The notes beneath the pieces are model-generated. The model had not been told where the DNA came from. It saw only the letters and a program-made list of their open reading frames with translations, and ran no database searches. Below are positions 63,546 through 64,000 of a DNA stretch of 64,000 bases, in pieces; positions within the stretch are counted from its first letter, which is position 1, and each line of letters starts with the position of its first letter. Location: NCBI RefSeq assembly GCF_001693275.1, contig NZ_CP016477.1, positions 1 through 64,000 of the forward strand, written 5' to 3'. The position numbers and the translations under genes were made by a program. The DNA is from Picosynechococcus sp. PCC 7117 (lineage in GTDB: Bacteria > Cyanobacteriota > Cyanobacteriia > Cyanobacteriales > MRBY01).

Positions 63546-64000
63546 CTACTTGTAAAAGTCGTTGGTCGAAGTAGAGGCAATGGGTTCGTAAACTTTTTCT
63601 TTTTCTACATGGGGAGCCAATTGTAGCTCTGGCAGAATCGGGTGAAAGGGCTGATGGAGGCTAATCATTTGGGCGAGGGTTTTTTTCAATTCAGTGCGGG
63701 GCACAATCGCATCCACAAACCCATGTTGGAGTAAATATTCAGACGTCTGGAAATCGTCAGGAAGTTTTTCGCGCAATGTTTGTTCAATGACGCGGCGTCC
63801 AGCAAAACCGATGGTTGCTTTGGGTTCGGCAAGAATCAAATCTCCCAACATCGCAAAGCTAGCGGTGACGCCCCCGGTGGTGGGATTAGTCAAAACAGGG
63901 ATGTAGAGTAATTTTTTGGTGCGATGGCGTTCGAGGGCACCAGAGATTTTCGCCATCTGCATCAGACTGAGCATGCCCTCTTGCATTCTTGCTCCACCAG
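63546..64000 (-). CDS. accD: Acetyl-CoA carboxylase carboxyltransferase subunit beta (3' part)
   Basis: This is the C-terminal part of AccD, which transfers the carboxyl group from carboxybiotin to acetyl-CoA. The visible residues run [22 protein letters not shown], then [41 protein letters not shown] and [13 protein letters not shown], the typical crotonase-fold end of the beta subunit. The gene continues beyond position 64000, so its start and zinc-ribbon are not in the window. The final residues [10 protein letters not shown] and the TAG stop lie 7 bp from the IS1-type element. Confidence 0.96.

Noticed and set aside
1-64000. CRISPR arrays and tRNA genes
   Set aside because: I scanned gene-free stretches for regularly spaced repeats and for T-loop/anticodon patterns and saw none; the only tRNA-like structure is the tmRNA.

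Overview
The window comes from a unicellular cyanobacterium of the Synechococcus sp. PCC 7002 (Picosynechococcus) type. The evidence is the very dense HIP1 octamer GCGATCGC, cyanobacterial signature genes (ycf46-like AAA ATPase, DUF1995, DUF3318, TIGR04168 phosphoesterase, cruP, glyK, pix phototaxis genes), a cyanobacterial tmRNA tag, and above all two tandem nrtS genes, an arrangement reported as characteristic of PCC 7002. The strain assignment is an inference from gene content, not from a database search. The window starts exactly at the dnaA start codon, so the assembly was probably cut there.

Layout. 1-6.8 kb: dnaA, a BtuF-like binding protein, the tandem nrtS nitrate/nitrite transporter genes lying directly downstream of purN-nanE, a small cupin, an ArsC/Spx-like protein and a class I aldolase. 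7-11.2 kb: a more AT-rich accessory pocket with a Uma2 protein and a small orphan, then DUF1995, a phosphoesterase, a VOC protein, and about 700 bp without a gene that holds a strongly structured, IS200/IS605-like element with no transposase. 11.2-19 kb: a Ycf46-type AAA ATPase, rsmD, a short-repeat cluster, an alpha/beta hydrolase and a 1386-residue TPR-STAND-WD40 protein. 19-28.2 kb: ftsQ-ftsZ-thiD, a dynamin-like GTPase, a two-gene nucleotidyltransferase unit with a premature stop, glyK, a LysE exporter, csaB, dps and ssrA. 28.2-44.9 kb: a CNNM/HlyC membrane protein, cysQ, lysS, a nucleosidase-like protein, trpS, metF, a PhzF protein, ftsH and tamB.

45-57.8 kb: cruP, a uracil-DNA glycosylase and a complete five-gene phototaxis operon pixGHIJL (PatA-like regulator, CheY, CheW, six-GAF MCP photoreceptor, CheA hybrid kinase). 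57.8-64 kb: DUF3318, an ArsR regulator, accB-efp, an antitoxin-VapC-comF array, a bicupin protein, an intact IS1-family element with target duplication, and the 3' part of accD cut by the window edge.

Functional links: PixG/H/I/J/L should form one light-responsive chemosensory pathway controlling type IV pilus motility; the two NrtS proteins should form one hetero-oligomeric channel; accB and accD encode parts of acetyl-CoA carboxylase; ftsQ and ftsZ act in division. The items most worth following are the transposase-less structured element at 10.63-11.05 kb, the six-GAF PixJ with three Cys-His GAF domains, the interrupted nucleotidyltransferase, and the vapC-comF translational coupling.
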